A stretch of DNA of 25,508 nt, from the NCBI GenBank assembly GCA_000512085.1, contig ASPP01021059.1, forward strand, positions 1-25,508, given 5' to 3'. The position numbers and the translations under genes are program-made. Positions 1-9,910 of the stretch are shown in pieces; position 1 is the first letter of the stretch, and each line of letters opens with the position of its first letter. The notes under the pieces were generated by a model, which had not been told where the DNA came from, searched no databases, and worked only from the letters and a program-made list of their open reading frames with translations. Source of the DNA: Reticulomyxa filosa (lineage: Eukaryota; Foraminifera; Reticulomyxidae).

Positions 1-2
1 AC

Positions 3-93
3 AATGACAATGATAATGAAACTGATACAAACAAGAGGAAATACTCTGCACCGGTTTCTGAAACATCCAATTCAAAGGGAAAGAAACCAAATT
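3..93 (+). CDS. Partial exon at the left edge of an upstream gene
   Basis: The frame starting at base 3 is open from the window edge and encodes a low-complexity, hydrophilic, Asn/Asp- then Lys/Ser-rich segment (it begins NDNDNETDTNKRK). A strong donor-like GTATGT starts at 94, leaving one base of a split codon. If unspliced, the frame stops at 120–122. An acceptor-like ATATAG ends near 146; splicing there would complete the split codon to TAA, so the gene may end just after this intron. No domain is visible in the 30 residues. It is probably the C-terminal tail of a gene lying mostly outside the window. Confidence 0.4.
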
Positions 94-273
94 GTATGTC
101 GTCTTTCCTATTTTGTTTTTAATCTTTTGTGTTAATCACAATATAGAAGGGTGGGATCGGGGATCTGTTGTGCTTTGTGAATCATGTTGGTCAATGCCAT
201 TTTGGTATGTGCGAACAAATACACCGTGAATAGTTGTCAAACATCACAGCGATGAGGTTTGTTTTTTTTGGAA

Positions 274-293
274 GGGGAGGGAGGGGGGAGGGG
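274..293 (+). promoter_or_regulatory. G-quadruplex-like motif 1
   Basis: Four G-tracts of 4, 3, 6 and 4 guanines are separated by single adenines (274–277, 279–281, 283–288, 290–293). Single-base loops predict a very stable intramolecular quadruplex on the plus strand. It lies about 330 bases upstream of the GTPase start codon. Regulatory function is inference. Confidence 0.55.
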
Positions 294-372
294 ACATGTT
301 TTGTATACACACATGGCAGTATACATTACAACATACACATTTCTTTGTGAGTTAACACATGTAGAAGGAATT

Positions 373-396
373 GGGGGGGGGGGAGGGGGGTGGGGG
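373..396 (+). promoter_or_regulatory. G-quadruplex-like motif 2
   Basis: A run of 11 G (373–383), one A, 6 G (385–390), one T and 5 G (392–396). This can supply four G-tracts, the long run giving two, and is about 80 bases downstream of the first motif on the same strand. Function is inference. Confidence 0.5.
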
Positions 397-625
397 AAAT
401 CCACATTATCAATTAGACCAAAAAATGTCCACGAATCAAGTTGTTGGAATCTGACACTTCCGATGCAGGTCTGTTTGTGTGATCCGAGTGTGTTAATGGA
501 GAATTAGAAAAGTAAAACGAGATTCCAAGGGACAAAAAACATAACCTTGAGCATGACTCAAACAAATATCCATACAAATATGTGGAGGACACATAGAGCT
601 AATATCAGCAGAGAGCGATGATTGG

Positions 626-3389
626 ATGGACGTGAATGGAGTTCGCTCCAAGGTGTACTCGAGCGTGGAATTGAAAAGCAGAATAAAGCCAAAGACATGG
701 AAATCGACCACAAACGTGAATGGGGCTGGCCCAGGGGCAATGATAACGACAACGATAACAACAACGACAACGACAACGACAACAACGACGACAATGACAA
801 TGACGACATTCACTCCGAAATTCAACTCGGAATCTCAATTGTCGATGAATGCGTCCGAGTCAACAGAGCCATTCAAAACAAACACAAACGCAAACATGAA
901 CATGAAAAGGAAAACGAAAAACAACAAATTACAATTGAAATCGAAATCGAAAGTCGAACTCGAATTTGTATCCGATTCGACGATGATCGGACCCAAAGCA
1001 ACCTCCACGCCTCCACCAATGTCCATGTCCAAGTTCAAATCCAAATCAAAGACACAAGTGAAATCCAAATCCAAATCGAAATTAGATACGGCGGAGGAGC
1101 CATCGAAATTGCCGGTGTCTTCGAGTGCCAAAAATGGCCCTTCATTGCCGATCTTGAAGCGCAAGTCATCTCCTTTGCCAATGATGTACGAGGGCCAGCA
1201 TTCGATGTTTCGATTCAACGCCATCCCATTGTCAACGGACAACCTGCACAAGATCAAAGAGAACGTCGCGAACATATCGCACGAGTTTACCGTGGTGGTG
1301 ATCGGGGGCAGTCGAAGTGGGAAGACGAGTATCATTCGCAGATTTGTTACTGGCGGATTCACCGGAAAATACAAACGATCGGTCGAGTTGAAAGAGTACC
1401 AACATAACTGCACTGTTCCAATTGAACTGCACGAAACGTCTTTGGCCGATTCCAACATGGACACGACTTGGGATCAGTTTACAATTGACAAAAAGAGCGT
1501 ACAGACGAAACAGCACGACATTTATCCCAACGAAATCGATGCCATGTCTGGTGCCGCCTTTGCCTTGGGCGTGGTCAGACCAGACGAAGATGTGTTTGAT
1601 AGCTCCGAAGACGAAGAGACAGAAGAGACCGAAGAGATCGATGAAGAAGAAAGAAGACAAGTCGAAGATAATGACAATCTCAAAGAAAAAAAAATATTGA
1701 CACACACCTTGTTTTCACCCAAACGTTCGCAAAACGCCGCAGATGATCAGCAAGACGTGGGAACGGTCGACCCACTTCATCACGTCAATTCGCAAAGTGA
1801 CGATCTGAAACTGTACAATGAAAAATCATTGCCGCTCTCGAAGGACGACACCACGGTCCAATTATCTGATGACGGCAAAAATCAAACCCGTATCACCAAA
1901 ATCGATTTGAATGTCCAATTGAACATCGTCGACTTGGGCTTCCATGCCATTGGCGATGACAAATTTTTCGAAAAAGTCAACGCGCTCATTTTGGTATGTG
2001 ACGTCACCGACACGTCATCACTCGAGCATCTTTTATTTAAGTTTAACGATTTAGTTTGATGTGTGCTTTTATTTTATTTTTTTTACACTATTTTTGTATA
2101 CATATGTATGTTGTATATACATATATATGTATATAAAAAGATACCAAGACTTTTTGAGTAAAATTCCAATCGTACGCAAACGTCGTGCGTCGTCTGTTGC
2201 AAGCGAGCATTCGCGCGCAGGCAACAATGACACTCCCTTTATTCCGGTAATTATCGCCGCAAACAAATGTGACGAGCGCAGTCAGCGAGTGGTGTCGCTT
2301 GGCGAAATTCAGAACTTTGTGCAAAACAAGGTCCAGCCCATCTTCGATCGCCAGCTGGAAGGACAGGGATGGGCAAATGTAAATCAGAGTCAGAGTCAGA
2401 GTCAGAGTCAAAGTCAGAATCAGACTCCTCAGGAGGAACTTGAACTCGATGAATTGGACGAGGTGTCTTCACATGGGACGATGATCAATACTCCAAAAGG
2501 CAATCTGTTCACGCCCACAAGCGCGAGCACGCGGACGTTGCGAACCGGTGTGATGAGTCCTTCCGGTGCCAATGGCGTCGAACTCAATCGCGGAATGTTT
2601 ACTTCGACAAAGTCGCTCCCTAATGTTTCCACACGTCGACAATCCAATGAAACCATGTGGAATGCGCCATCGGTGAGCTTCTTATTCACAGAAAAGGACA
2701 CTGCTTGGAGCGATGAGGACGATCACGAGAATGCCAATGCAAACGGAAAAGACAAAGAGCATGCATTGAATACCATTTTCGAAACAGACGACAATGACGT
2801 CACACAAGAAAAAGCGCTGATAAAAGATAAGGATACTGTCAATGCGGTCTTGAAAACAATGACCACCACTCCCATTTCCGAAAATGGCAAAAACGTGGAG
2901 AAGAACAAAGGAACTGAAGATGTCGATGGAAATGACAATGATGATTTCATCGAAGTTGAAACCGAAACCGACACGGAGTTACCTAAAAGTGCGAGTCCTG
3001 ATGCTTTGTTGGCTGATCCTATTCATATCAGCATTGTCGAATGCAGTGCCGCGACGGGAAAGAATATCATCAAGGTGTTCGAAAAGTGTATCCACAAAGT
3101 TATGCTTTCTTTCGCTTTATCGTGCAAACCACAACACAAACGCCAGGGCTTCTTTGTGTTTGTCAACATAAACAAATAAAAGGTGTTGCCTTCGCGGTTG
3201 AGTGAAGAAGGACACAAGCGCACACGAACCACTGCGTTGGTCACCGCACCACTTTGGTTACGCCAAATTGTTGATACTTTTGCAGACGAAGATGACGAAT
3301 TATCACTTCCAAGGGTAAAATCCGTTCAGGATGATGCCTATGTTTTGCTCGACGACGATGGAAGGACTTTGGAGCCCTTGAGAGATTAA
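626..3389 (+). CDS. Atypical Ras-like GTPase with very large insertions (3 exons)
   Basis: Exons are 626–2040, 2141–3098 and 3183–3389. Both introns (100 and 84 nt) are GT–AG, phases agree, and the product is about 859 aa. The P-loop reads GGSRSGKTS (residues ~227–235), followed by a Ras-like helix and switch I. A G3-like strand reads LNIVDLGFHAIGDD (~435); it lacks the usual D-x-x-G spacing. G4 is ANKCDE (~512) and G5 is VECSAATGK (~770). G1 to G3 is ~205 residues and G4 to G5 ~257, against ~45 and ~30 in Ras; the insertions are acidic, Ser/Gln-rich and probably disordered. The N-terminal ~225 residues are low complexity (Thr run, Lys-Ser repeats). 626 is the first ATG in this frame. The fold call is firm from G1, G4 and G5; subfamily and partners are unknown. 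Divergent G3 may mean altered hydrolysis. Confidence 0.82.
740..808 (+). repeat. Coding ACA/ACG microsatellite (poly-Thr)
   Basis: Twenty-three codons, nearly all ACA or ACG with a few ATA/ATG, encode a Thr run with occasional Ile/Met near residues 39–61 of the GTPase. It is made of interlaced GACAAC-type units, so repeat-length variation in multiples of three would keep the frame. Confidence 0.85.
1018..1083 (+). repeat. Coding AAATCC-type repeat (Lys-Ser)
   Basis: Imperfect repeats built on AAATCC/AAATCA encode alternating Lys and Ser (KSKSK) around residues 132–152 of the GTPase, giving a strongly basic linker upstream of the G domain. Confidence 0.75.
2041..2140 (+). other. GTPase intron 1 (TA-rich)
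   Basis: GT at 2041 and AG at 2139–2140 join codon phase 2 to phase 2, giving ...HLLFK/YQDFLSK. The 3' half is a GTATAC/TATATA-rich alternating tract (about 2095–2137). Reading through would stop at TGA 2057–2059. Confidence 0.8.
2385..2426 (+). repeat. Coding CAGAGT hexanucleotide repeat (Gln-Ser)
   Basis: Seven tandem hexamers, four perfect CAGAGT and three with one or two changes, encode an alternating Gln-Ser tract inside the insertion between G4 and G5 of the GTPase. Confidence 0.9.
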
Positions 3390-3785
3390 TGTACTGTGTC
3401 AATCGCTTGTTTCTTGCTTTTTGTTTTCTTTTGTTTGATATTCAATTCATAACAAATATTTCTCCATTGCATTGGCCTGTTTATTCTTCTTTTTTTGTTT
3501 TTTGTTTTTTTAATAGTTGTTTAGATCTGTTGTTTTTTTATATTCCTTTTCAAAAAAAAATGATTATGCGAAATTATGACCAAAACAACAAAAAAAAAAA
3601 CAATGCAATCACAAATTTTTTGTTTTTTTCTCCTTGTCTTGATCTTTGTTGAATTGTGGGAAAGTTGGTTTTTAGTGACTGACTTAGCCTTTTGGTTTGT
3701 TTTTGCTGCACTTTTCTTTGAGGGAGTGCGATTCTTTCACATTTTCCTCTCTATTGATCTCCTTTCCATCTTTGTGCTGTCCGAC
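3390..3785. other. Intergenic region, T-rich
   Basis: Between the GTPase stop and the next candidate start, the sequence is mostly T-runs and A-runs with no plausible exon. It should hold the 3' UTR of the GTPase gene and the promoter of the next gene. Nothing specific is recognised. Confidence 0.5.
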
Positions 3786-5985
3786 ATGGACAGCATTGCG
3801 GTTTGTATAGAACATAGATTTTGGAATTGAGAGTTTATTAAAAAATTGCTTTTTATAATTTCAGTGCATTTAATTTTTTTTGTCGTTTCTTTTTTAGTGT
3901 AATGGAGCTATGTCTTATGCATGTAACACTAAAAAAATTGATAAAGAGATCACTAAGAGCAAACAAGAACAGGTATGAATGCAATATTGGACGTTTTTTT
4001 TTGGATTTTGTTACTTTTTTACGCTTTTCATTTTCGTAAGCCGGAAATCCTCTGCTGAAAATTCAACCAAAATTTTCGTGATAGCCATAATTTCTTATCA
4101 TTTACAGGAAAAAGTTTTCTTGTCGTACAACTCTAAGATCGCTTTATTTCCTTTAATGGAAGAGGTTTGTGATTAGATTAGAGGGCAGAGCAAAGAGAGA
4201 AAGCAAAAACTGTTTGTTAAAAACAATAGCTAAGCGGTGTTCCATCGATGCGCACGTTGTCTCTTGGAGACTTTCGAACAGATGTGTACAAACATCACGG
4301 ATCAGAATTCGAAGTAGAAGACGAAGACCAGTCATGGCTAGCCTTTGCATTTAACATTGCAAGTGGGTTTCGTGCCTTTCTGAGCAGCAGTGAAGAAAAT
4401 GAGACGCAAGCCAAATGCACATCGGACAGAAAGTTAATTGTTTGGGTTTTGATCACATACCTGCATGTATGAGCGGAGAGGAACGTAGGAGGGAGGGGGT
4501 GCACAAATGCATCTTTCCCTTTTTTTTTTGTCGTACACCAATGTTTGCAATAACAGAAGTGCGGATACAAATGAGTCAAAGTATTTACGACGCCAAAGAC
4601 AAAGATATCCCTACGTATACTCTACCTTTCGAAATCAGGTATGTAGCAAATTTAGAGAAAGGAGGAAAGAAGAGGAAGAGAAAAAAAAAAATTATTGTTT
4701 GTGTGGTGGTTGTAATATTGGTGAACTGAAAAGCTGAATGACATACCCGAAGGAGCGGCCCATCATCCACTCCCGTCAGAAGAAGAAATGAAAAGCTCTG
4801 CACACGATGAAAAGTTTATGGATGTGAGCAGTAGTAAAGCTTCCACACCAAAGAAAAGCAAGGATAAACGCAACAATAATGAGCATAATAATGAGCATAA
4901 TAATAATAATAATAATAATGCAAATGAAGAAACAAATCGTAATGAAACACAACAAACGTTAACAATACAAACACTGAGGCAGTTGCATTTATATTGGCAC
5001 AACTCATTGAAGTCGGATTCCAAACACGATATTATTGCCAAACTTTTCCATCCCGTGGACAATCGCAGTGTGAGTATACAGTCTGCACATCTTGTAGATC
5101 CGAATATCATTCATTCCTCCAAACTTTTGCTCAGTTCGGATGTTTTGCATTTTTTGAAAGTGTGAAAGTTGAAAACAATAACCTCTGGTAATTGTGGGGG
5201 GAAACACTCTTAGAACAATCACTGCGACGTTGTAATTCGTTTCCATCACTCAATTGCCAACACGAGCCATTGACTCAACCACCTGAAGGAAGGGCCACTC
5301 CAGAGATCCCAATGCTAAATTGGAGTGATAACAAGGACGGAGATGAAAAGGATATTGAATACGACTGCAAATTCGATTCCAAACAATTGGATGATGCTTC
5401 TTCCACAGTGTCTGCCAATACTGATCGTAAAAGTGAAGAAAATCTACACGGTAAGGCTTCTTTGTCTTTAGAAGGATGTGAAGTGAAGATTCATTCTTTT
5501 TTTTTATGATTATTTAAAAAATAAAAGAAAGCAACAATATGCAATCGGCCATTGACTGGAGTTTAGCACAGGGCCCTTCGAGCTTTTGTCCAAGTCTCTC
5601 TCGGAAATCGAGTGATCAAACAATGAACAGGTATCAAAAAGACCGTCGTAATACCTGCGCGCAAAAGAAGACGTCGCCACATTTTAAAATGACGACGATT
5701 CATCAACGTACTAACAGTTGCATTTCTGTTGGACAATCTCAAGAACATCCCTTGCTATTTAATACAAATGCTATAAAAAAAGAGGCAAGTGATGAAACTA
5801 CAATCGCCAGTGGCAAAAGCAGTGCTTCATTTGTTGACGTCACAGACAATAACAATAAACCCATACATGACAACACACTTGCTCATCCTCATGTCGAAGA
5901 CGCTGAGACTGTTTACGACGATCGAGTGTCAGAATCGTCGTATGCCAGTTCCAATGTCAGTTGGTGCGTGGTTGGAAACAAATAA
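3786..5985 (+). CDS. Unrecognised protein, about eight exons
   Basis: Proposed exons are 3786–3800, 3898–3972, 4108–4164, 4230–4432, 4557–4638, 4734–5133, 5214–5450 and 5528–5985, all GT–AG with matching phases, total 1527 nt (508 aa). The best-supported stretch is the exon 3/4 join, PLMEE/LSGVPSMRTLSLGDF, followed by an acidic segment and a hydrophobic stretch around WLAFAFNIASGFRAFL. Exon 6 begins LNDIPEGAAHHPLP and carries an Asn run from an AAT/CAT microsatellite near 4886–4920. The C-terminal third is Ser/Asp/Thr-rich and probably disordered, ending SSNVSWCVVGNK. I recognise no family. The exon 6 donor is the weakest point: the frame reads on to 5159, but only a donor at 5134 or 5074 keeps phase with exon 7. 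The first two exons are short and tentative. Confidence 0.6.
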
Positions 5986-6331
5986 AGCGAAAAAACTTGT
6001 CGGATATTGTTTTTTTAGTTAGTTTGTTTTTTCTCAGCAACATTTTTTTAAATTGTGGAAAATTGTTTTTCTTTTTTAAAATTACACACAAAAATCTTGT
6101 TTTGCCTTTGTCGTAATTCTCATAACTGTTTCCAATCCACCTTGACAAAGCTTTTTTTTGTGCCGTAGCTGTTGTCTTCAAACAAAAATTTGAAACATTT
6201 GTCAAAGTTATTGTGTTTGGAAACAAAAATTCATGAAATTGATATAGTAACTAGATTCTAATAGCAAGCGATTAAATTTAACATAACAAAAACTAGCATA
6301 TTTCTTTTAGTCAAACACCAAATTTTTTGTC
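5986..6331. other. Convergent intergenic region
   Basis: This AT-rich stretch separates the plus-strand gene ending at 5985 from the minus-strand kelch/TPR gene ending at 6332, so it should contain both 3' UTRs and polyadenylation sites. No exon or RNA gene is visible. Confidence 0.5.
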
Positions 6332-8748
6332 CTAGTTAATTAATTTTTTCACTTTTTCTTTTGCCTGTAATGTTACTTGCTCCCATTCTCCTAATGTTCC
6401 ACTATACACTTTCCATGCTTCTTCAAAATATTTACATGCAGTTTTCATTTCCCCTTGCTTTTCAAAAATATGTCCCAAACTCCAATAAGAATCAGCAACC
6501 TCTTCACTCATACTTCCAGATATTTCTTTCATAATTTTTAATGCATTTTCATGACATTCAATTGCATTAGAATAGCATCCTTTATTATTATAAGTAAAGC
6601 CTAAATTATTGTAAGACCAAGCAACATCAATATGACTATTTCCAAAAAGATCTAATCTAATTTTTAAAGCTTTTTCATGACATTGAATTGCTTCATCATG
6701 TTGTCCCTTATTAGAATAAGAATAACCTAAATTATTATATGATGAGGCAACATCGCTATGATTATTTCCATAGATATCCAATTTAATTTTTAATGCTTTT
6801 TGATGACATTCAATAGCTTGATCATATTGTCTTGCTTCATTATATGCATAACCTACATTGTTATATGATAAGGCAACATCACCATGATTAGTTCCAAGTA
6901 TATTTAATCTAATTTCTAATGCCTTTGTATAATATTCAATTGCTTTTCTATAATATCTCTTTTTATCATATGAATCACCTAAATTATTGTATACATTTAT
7001 ACTCCAAGCATGATTATTGCCAAAAACATCTAAAATTATTTTTATTGATCTTTCATAACTTTCAATAGCTTTATTATATTGTCCTTTGTCTTCATACACA
7101 AGCCCTAGATTATTATATGAGTTAGCTACAAAAGGATGATTTGATCCAAAAGTATCAATGCAAATTTGTAAATGCTGTTGTGAATATATAATTGCATCAT
7201 CTAAAAGGTCTTTTTCTGAACATTGTTGTTGTTTATCTTCTAGATTTTGAAGTTGCACTAAAACATCATGATGAATTTTCATATCCCATAAAATAGGTGT
7301 AATTGATTGTTTTAATGTTTCATCAATTATCACATTTTCAGTAACAAAAATTTGTGTTGTTATATTTATTTTTCCTTGAGATTGAATTTCACAATTGACA
7401 GCATATACATTTCCATCAATAGTTACATCATCAAATATTATTAATTTTCTTTTTATTGTATATATCCAATAATCTCCAATTTGTTTTTTTTCAATTATAT
7501 TATCATTATTCACTAATAAATAAAATGAATTAATATATTCCTTTGTTTCATTTTCATTAGAATGTATTTTATTTTTCCATTCTGAAACATTGTTTGTAAT
7601 CACAATTAAACCTTGTTCATTTTTATCAAGTATTTCTTTTACTATTTTTGCTCCTTCTACATTTGATTTTATCCAATCTTCACTCCAATGTTTTTTCAAA
7701 TCTAAAGTTTCTATTGATATTTTGGGTTTATCTTCTTGTTTTATTTCTTCATTTCTGAGTCCCATCTTTGTATGCATAGTTACAATATTATTATTATCAT
7801 CTTTTCCTCCGATAATATGTACACATGTATTATCATTATTTAATATTGCAGTACAATCAAATAATGGTTTTGGTAAAATATGATCCAATTTCATCCATTT
7901 GTTTTCTGCAATTGAATACTTATATATATTATCGGAAATGATCTCTTCTAAATAAATATTATAACTCTGTCCTCCAAAAAAAAAAGTATATCATTTACAT
8001 GTATATATGAATATCTTTTGAATGATGAAATACTATCGCAAACAGATATTTTATAAAATTGAAATAAATTATTGTTTTCATTATAATCAATTATTAATCC
8101 TGTCTTTTTATAAAATAATATCATTTCATTCTTATTATTTATTTTTGATATAAAACAATGGTAAGATATCCAATAATCTTCACTTGGAAAATTATTATGA
8201 TTAACATATTGAAATGTATTTAAATTAAATACACTAATATTTTGAGGAGGATAAGTGATAAATAACAAATGATTATTACTTCCACCAATCACTGCACGCA
8301 TTCCTTCATAATTATTTTTATCAATGCAAATTGATATATTATCATTATTATTATCTTTAAAAGGAATCCATTCATTATTATATTTGTCTTTTTTTTCTTC
8401 TTCTTTTTTGTTGTCATTATCCCAAACACTTATATAATTCATTATTAATGCATATTTAAATGATCCACTAAAAGATAATAATGTAATTTCATTTAAATTA
8501 TTATTATTGTTATTATTAATTTTCACTACACAATGTCCATGTAATATGATATCTTTTGGATAAGAACAAATAAGTTTGTATTGATTTCGAATGGTATGAT
8601 AAGAATAACAGTTGTTAGTTTCGTAACCCCCACAAATGAGAATTTCATGTTTATGTATCACACATTGACTTTGAAAAAACACGTCTGGCAAAGGAGCCAA
8701 AATTTCAAAAGGAGTTTTATTGTCTATATCACTATCACTTAGATCCAT
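6332..8748 (-). CDS. Kelch-repeat plus kinesin-light-chain-type TPR protein, frameshifted
   Basis: Two minus-strand reading frames (8748–7948, then about 7976–6332) form one gene interrupted by a one-base frameshift in a 10-base A/T run at 7976–7985. The first part is kelch-like, with blades such as HKHEILICGGYE and VIGGSNNHLLFI. In the shifted frame the kelch sheet continues directly (FGGQSYNIYLEE, then VHIIGGKDDNNN). The second part has about six 42-residue TPRs of the kinesin-light-chain type, each with YNNLG...Y...G.YD.AIE...KAL and a G.NH linker, then a lone C-terminal repeat ending KKLIN. Such proteins are usually protein-binding scaffolds; the partner is unknown. The coding is strikingly AT- and Asn-rich compared with the genes on its left. 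The start is the first ATG after a leader ending GAAAG. It could be one intact gene with a sequencing slip, or a recent pseudogene. Confidence 0.85.
7976..7985 (-). other. Homopolymer frameshift site in the kelch/TPR gene
   Basis: The plus strand has ten A. On the minus strand, ten T give ...NDILFFLEDRV and a stop soon after, whereas eleven T would give ...NDILFFFGGQSYN and run straight into the TPR half. One missing T restores a single frame. Confidence 0.85.
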
Positions 8749-8845
8749 CTTTCAAATGTCCCAAAGTTAAAACTTTTTTTTTTAAGCTTCCTAACACTCC
8801 GACGTTTTGACTGTTGCGAAGTGCAAAGTGTAAACAAAAGAAAAA

Positions 8846-8899
8846 ATTGTTAATTTTTGAAGGGAAAAATAGATTGTTAATTTTTGAAGGGAAGAATAA
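8846..8899. repeat. Two-copy 27-bp tandem repeat
   Basis: The unit starting ATTGTTAATTTTTGAAGGGA occurs at 8846–8872 and 8873–8899, with two differences confined to the last few bases. It lies about 100 bases upstream of the kelch/TPR start codon. Confidence 0.9.
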
Positions 8900-9248
8900 A
8901 TTGAAACGACTAAATCAACAATATATCTCATATTTTCCACGCATTATACAATTAAAATTTGAATGTTTAAGCAATACTTTCGACTGAACTTTGTCTTCAC
9001 AAGATAACATCATTTTGTTTTCTTTTTACAAATATAAATATTCAAAAAATGTGGTCTTTCACAGTTTTTTTTTTGTTATTTGAAATTAGGTAATTGAAAA
9101 GTTATTCCGACATGATAGTTGAAGTAGATTATTGCTTTAATTTTATACTGTTCATCGAATAAGGAAATGCAATTATGATTTGTAAAATTAAAAAGAGGCA
9201 AACAAGCCTTAATTGATGAATATTGCTAATGTATAATTTTTTTCAATT

Positions 9249-9252
9249 GCAT
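9249..9252. repeat. Putative left target-site duplication GCAT
   Basis: GCAT immediately precedes the TGTAGGG terminus at 9253 and recurs immediately after the opposite CCCTACA terminus at 11944–11947. A 4-bp match has about a 1 in 256 chance of arising randomly. Confidence 0.55.
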
Positions 9253-9416
9253 TGTAGGGCAAGGCCCTATAAATATCTGAACGTTGAAGGAACCTGGGAG
9301 TTCCCAGCGGGATAAAACTCATCAACCAACTTCACTTACTCTTTTGTTTTGTTTTCTTCTTTTGTTGCGTCATTCATCACGAATTGTGGCTTGGTTCAAT
9401 TTCCGATTGACTCACA
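9253..9416 (+). repeat. Left LTR, inverted relative to the right one
   Basis: It begins TGTAGGGCAAGGCCCTATAA and ends GACTCACA, so it has TG...CA ends. A TATA-like CTATAAATAT sits at about 9266. The first ~120 bp match the minus strand of the right LTR closely; the rest matches only at the extreme end, and this copy is about 60 bp shorter. The terminus contains a small hairpin, AGGGC-AAG-GCCCT. Confidence 0.8.
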
Positions 9417-9427
9417 TGCATAGCGAG

Positions 9428-9441
9428 CCCCTTTCTTTTTT
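9428..9441 (-). other. Polypurine-tract-like sequence
   Basis: On the minus strand this reads AAAAAAGAAAGGGG and lies 11 bases before the LTR end at 9416, the position expected for the plus-strand primer of an LTR element. Assignment is by position and composition only. Confidence 0.45.
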
Positions 9442-9616
9442 ACTAATAAGACATTTGCTGCAAATTGAGAACAGCTTTTCCTTATGTTGTTGCTTGTTCA
9501 TTATTCCGTTTCTCTTTGTTCTTGACAATGTTTGCATCATTATCATCTGTTGATTCACTACTAGCGACGGACTACAAATCCTGACCTTCAAATATTTCAT
9601 CCGATTGTACGTGCTA

Positions 9617-9910
9617 AAATTTTTCATGCTCCAACATCAATGCATAGCCTAGTTGACGTAATGCGCTTCTAGATATAATAAAGTTATTATGCAGATTTGA
9701 TACTACATAGAAATTTTCCTTGAACATTGATATGAGTTTGTTATTGACTTACTTTAGATTCAATTCTATTTTTTCTTGTAGTGTGATGGACCCTCCTGCA
9801 TGCGTCACAATGAACGCACGCGCATCCTTCGTTACTAAATGCTTGTATTTACGGGCAATAGAGTCGCTGAACGCACATATTGATGCTACGGTATCTGCAA
9901 TTGCATTATT
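9617..9910 (-). pseudogene. Retropepsin-like protease remnant
   Basis: Reading leftward, the frame gives AIADTVASICAFSDSIARKY and, further on, FYVVSNLHNNFIISRSALRQ followed by LGYALM. The layout is that of a retroviral-type aspartic protease, with the catalytic D-T/S-G-A near the start and an I-I-G-R-x-x-L-xx-LG motif near the end. The catalytic Gly is Val (DTVA at 9895–9884), the later Gly is Ser (IISR), and one in-frame TAA lies between the two halves. The preceding gag segment is in another frame. It is therefore inactive. Confidence 0.75.

Larger units (their letters stand above)
94..625. other. Intergenic/intron region with two G-rich tracts
   Basis: I see no convincing coding exon here. 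It holds the presumed last intron of the upstream gene, two G-quadruplex-like tracts (listed separately) and the probable promoter and 5' UTR of the GTPase gene that starts at 626. A second donor-like GTATGT occurs near 206, so a small exon between about 147 and 205 is possible but unproven. Confidence 0.5.
8749..9252. other. Promoter side of the kelch/TPR gene and left flank of the retroelement
   Basis: AT-rich with no exon seen. It holds the upstream region of the kelch/TPR gene, a two-copy tandem repeat at 8846–8899 and the DNA into which the retroelement inserted. Confidence 0.5.

Noticed and set aside
622-1407. Long second plus-strand frame overlapping the GTPase first exon (261 codons)
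   Set aside because: It is Asn/Asp/Ile/Gln repeat-like in composition, has no domain, and arises from the same repeats that give Thr and Lys-Ser in the real frame, where the G motifs are.
493-1705. Several long minus-strand frames opposite the GTPase gene
   Set aside because: They are Val/Ile, Arg/Cys or Leu/Ser runs mirroring the coding repeats, with no recognisable domain; they are shadows of the plus-strand gene.
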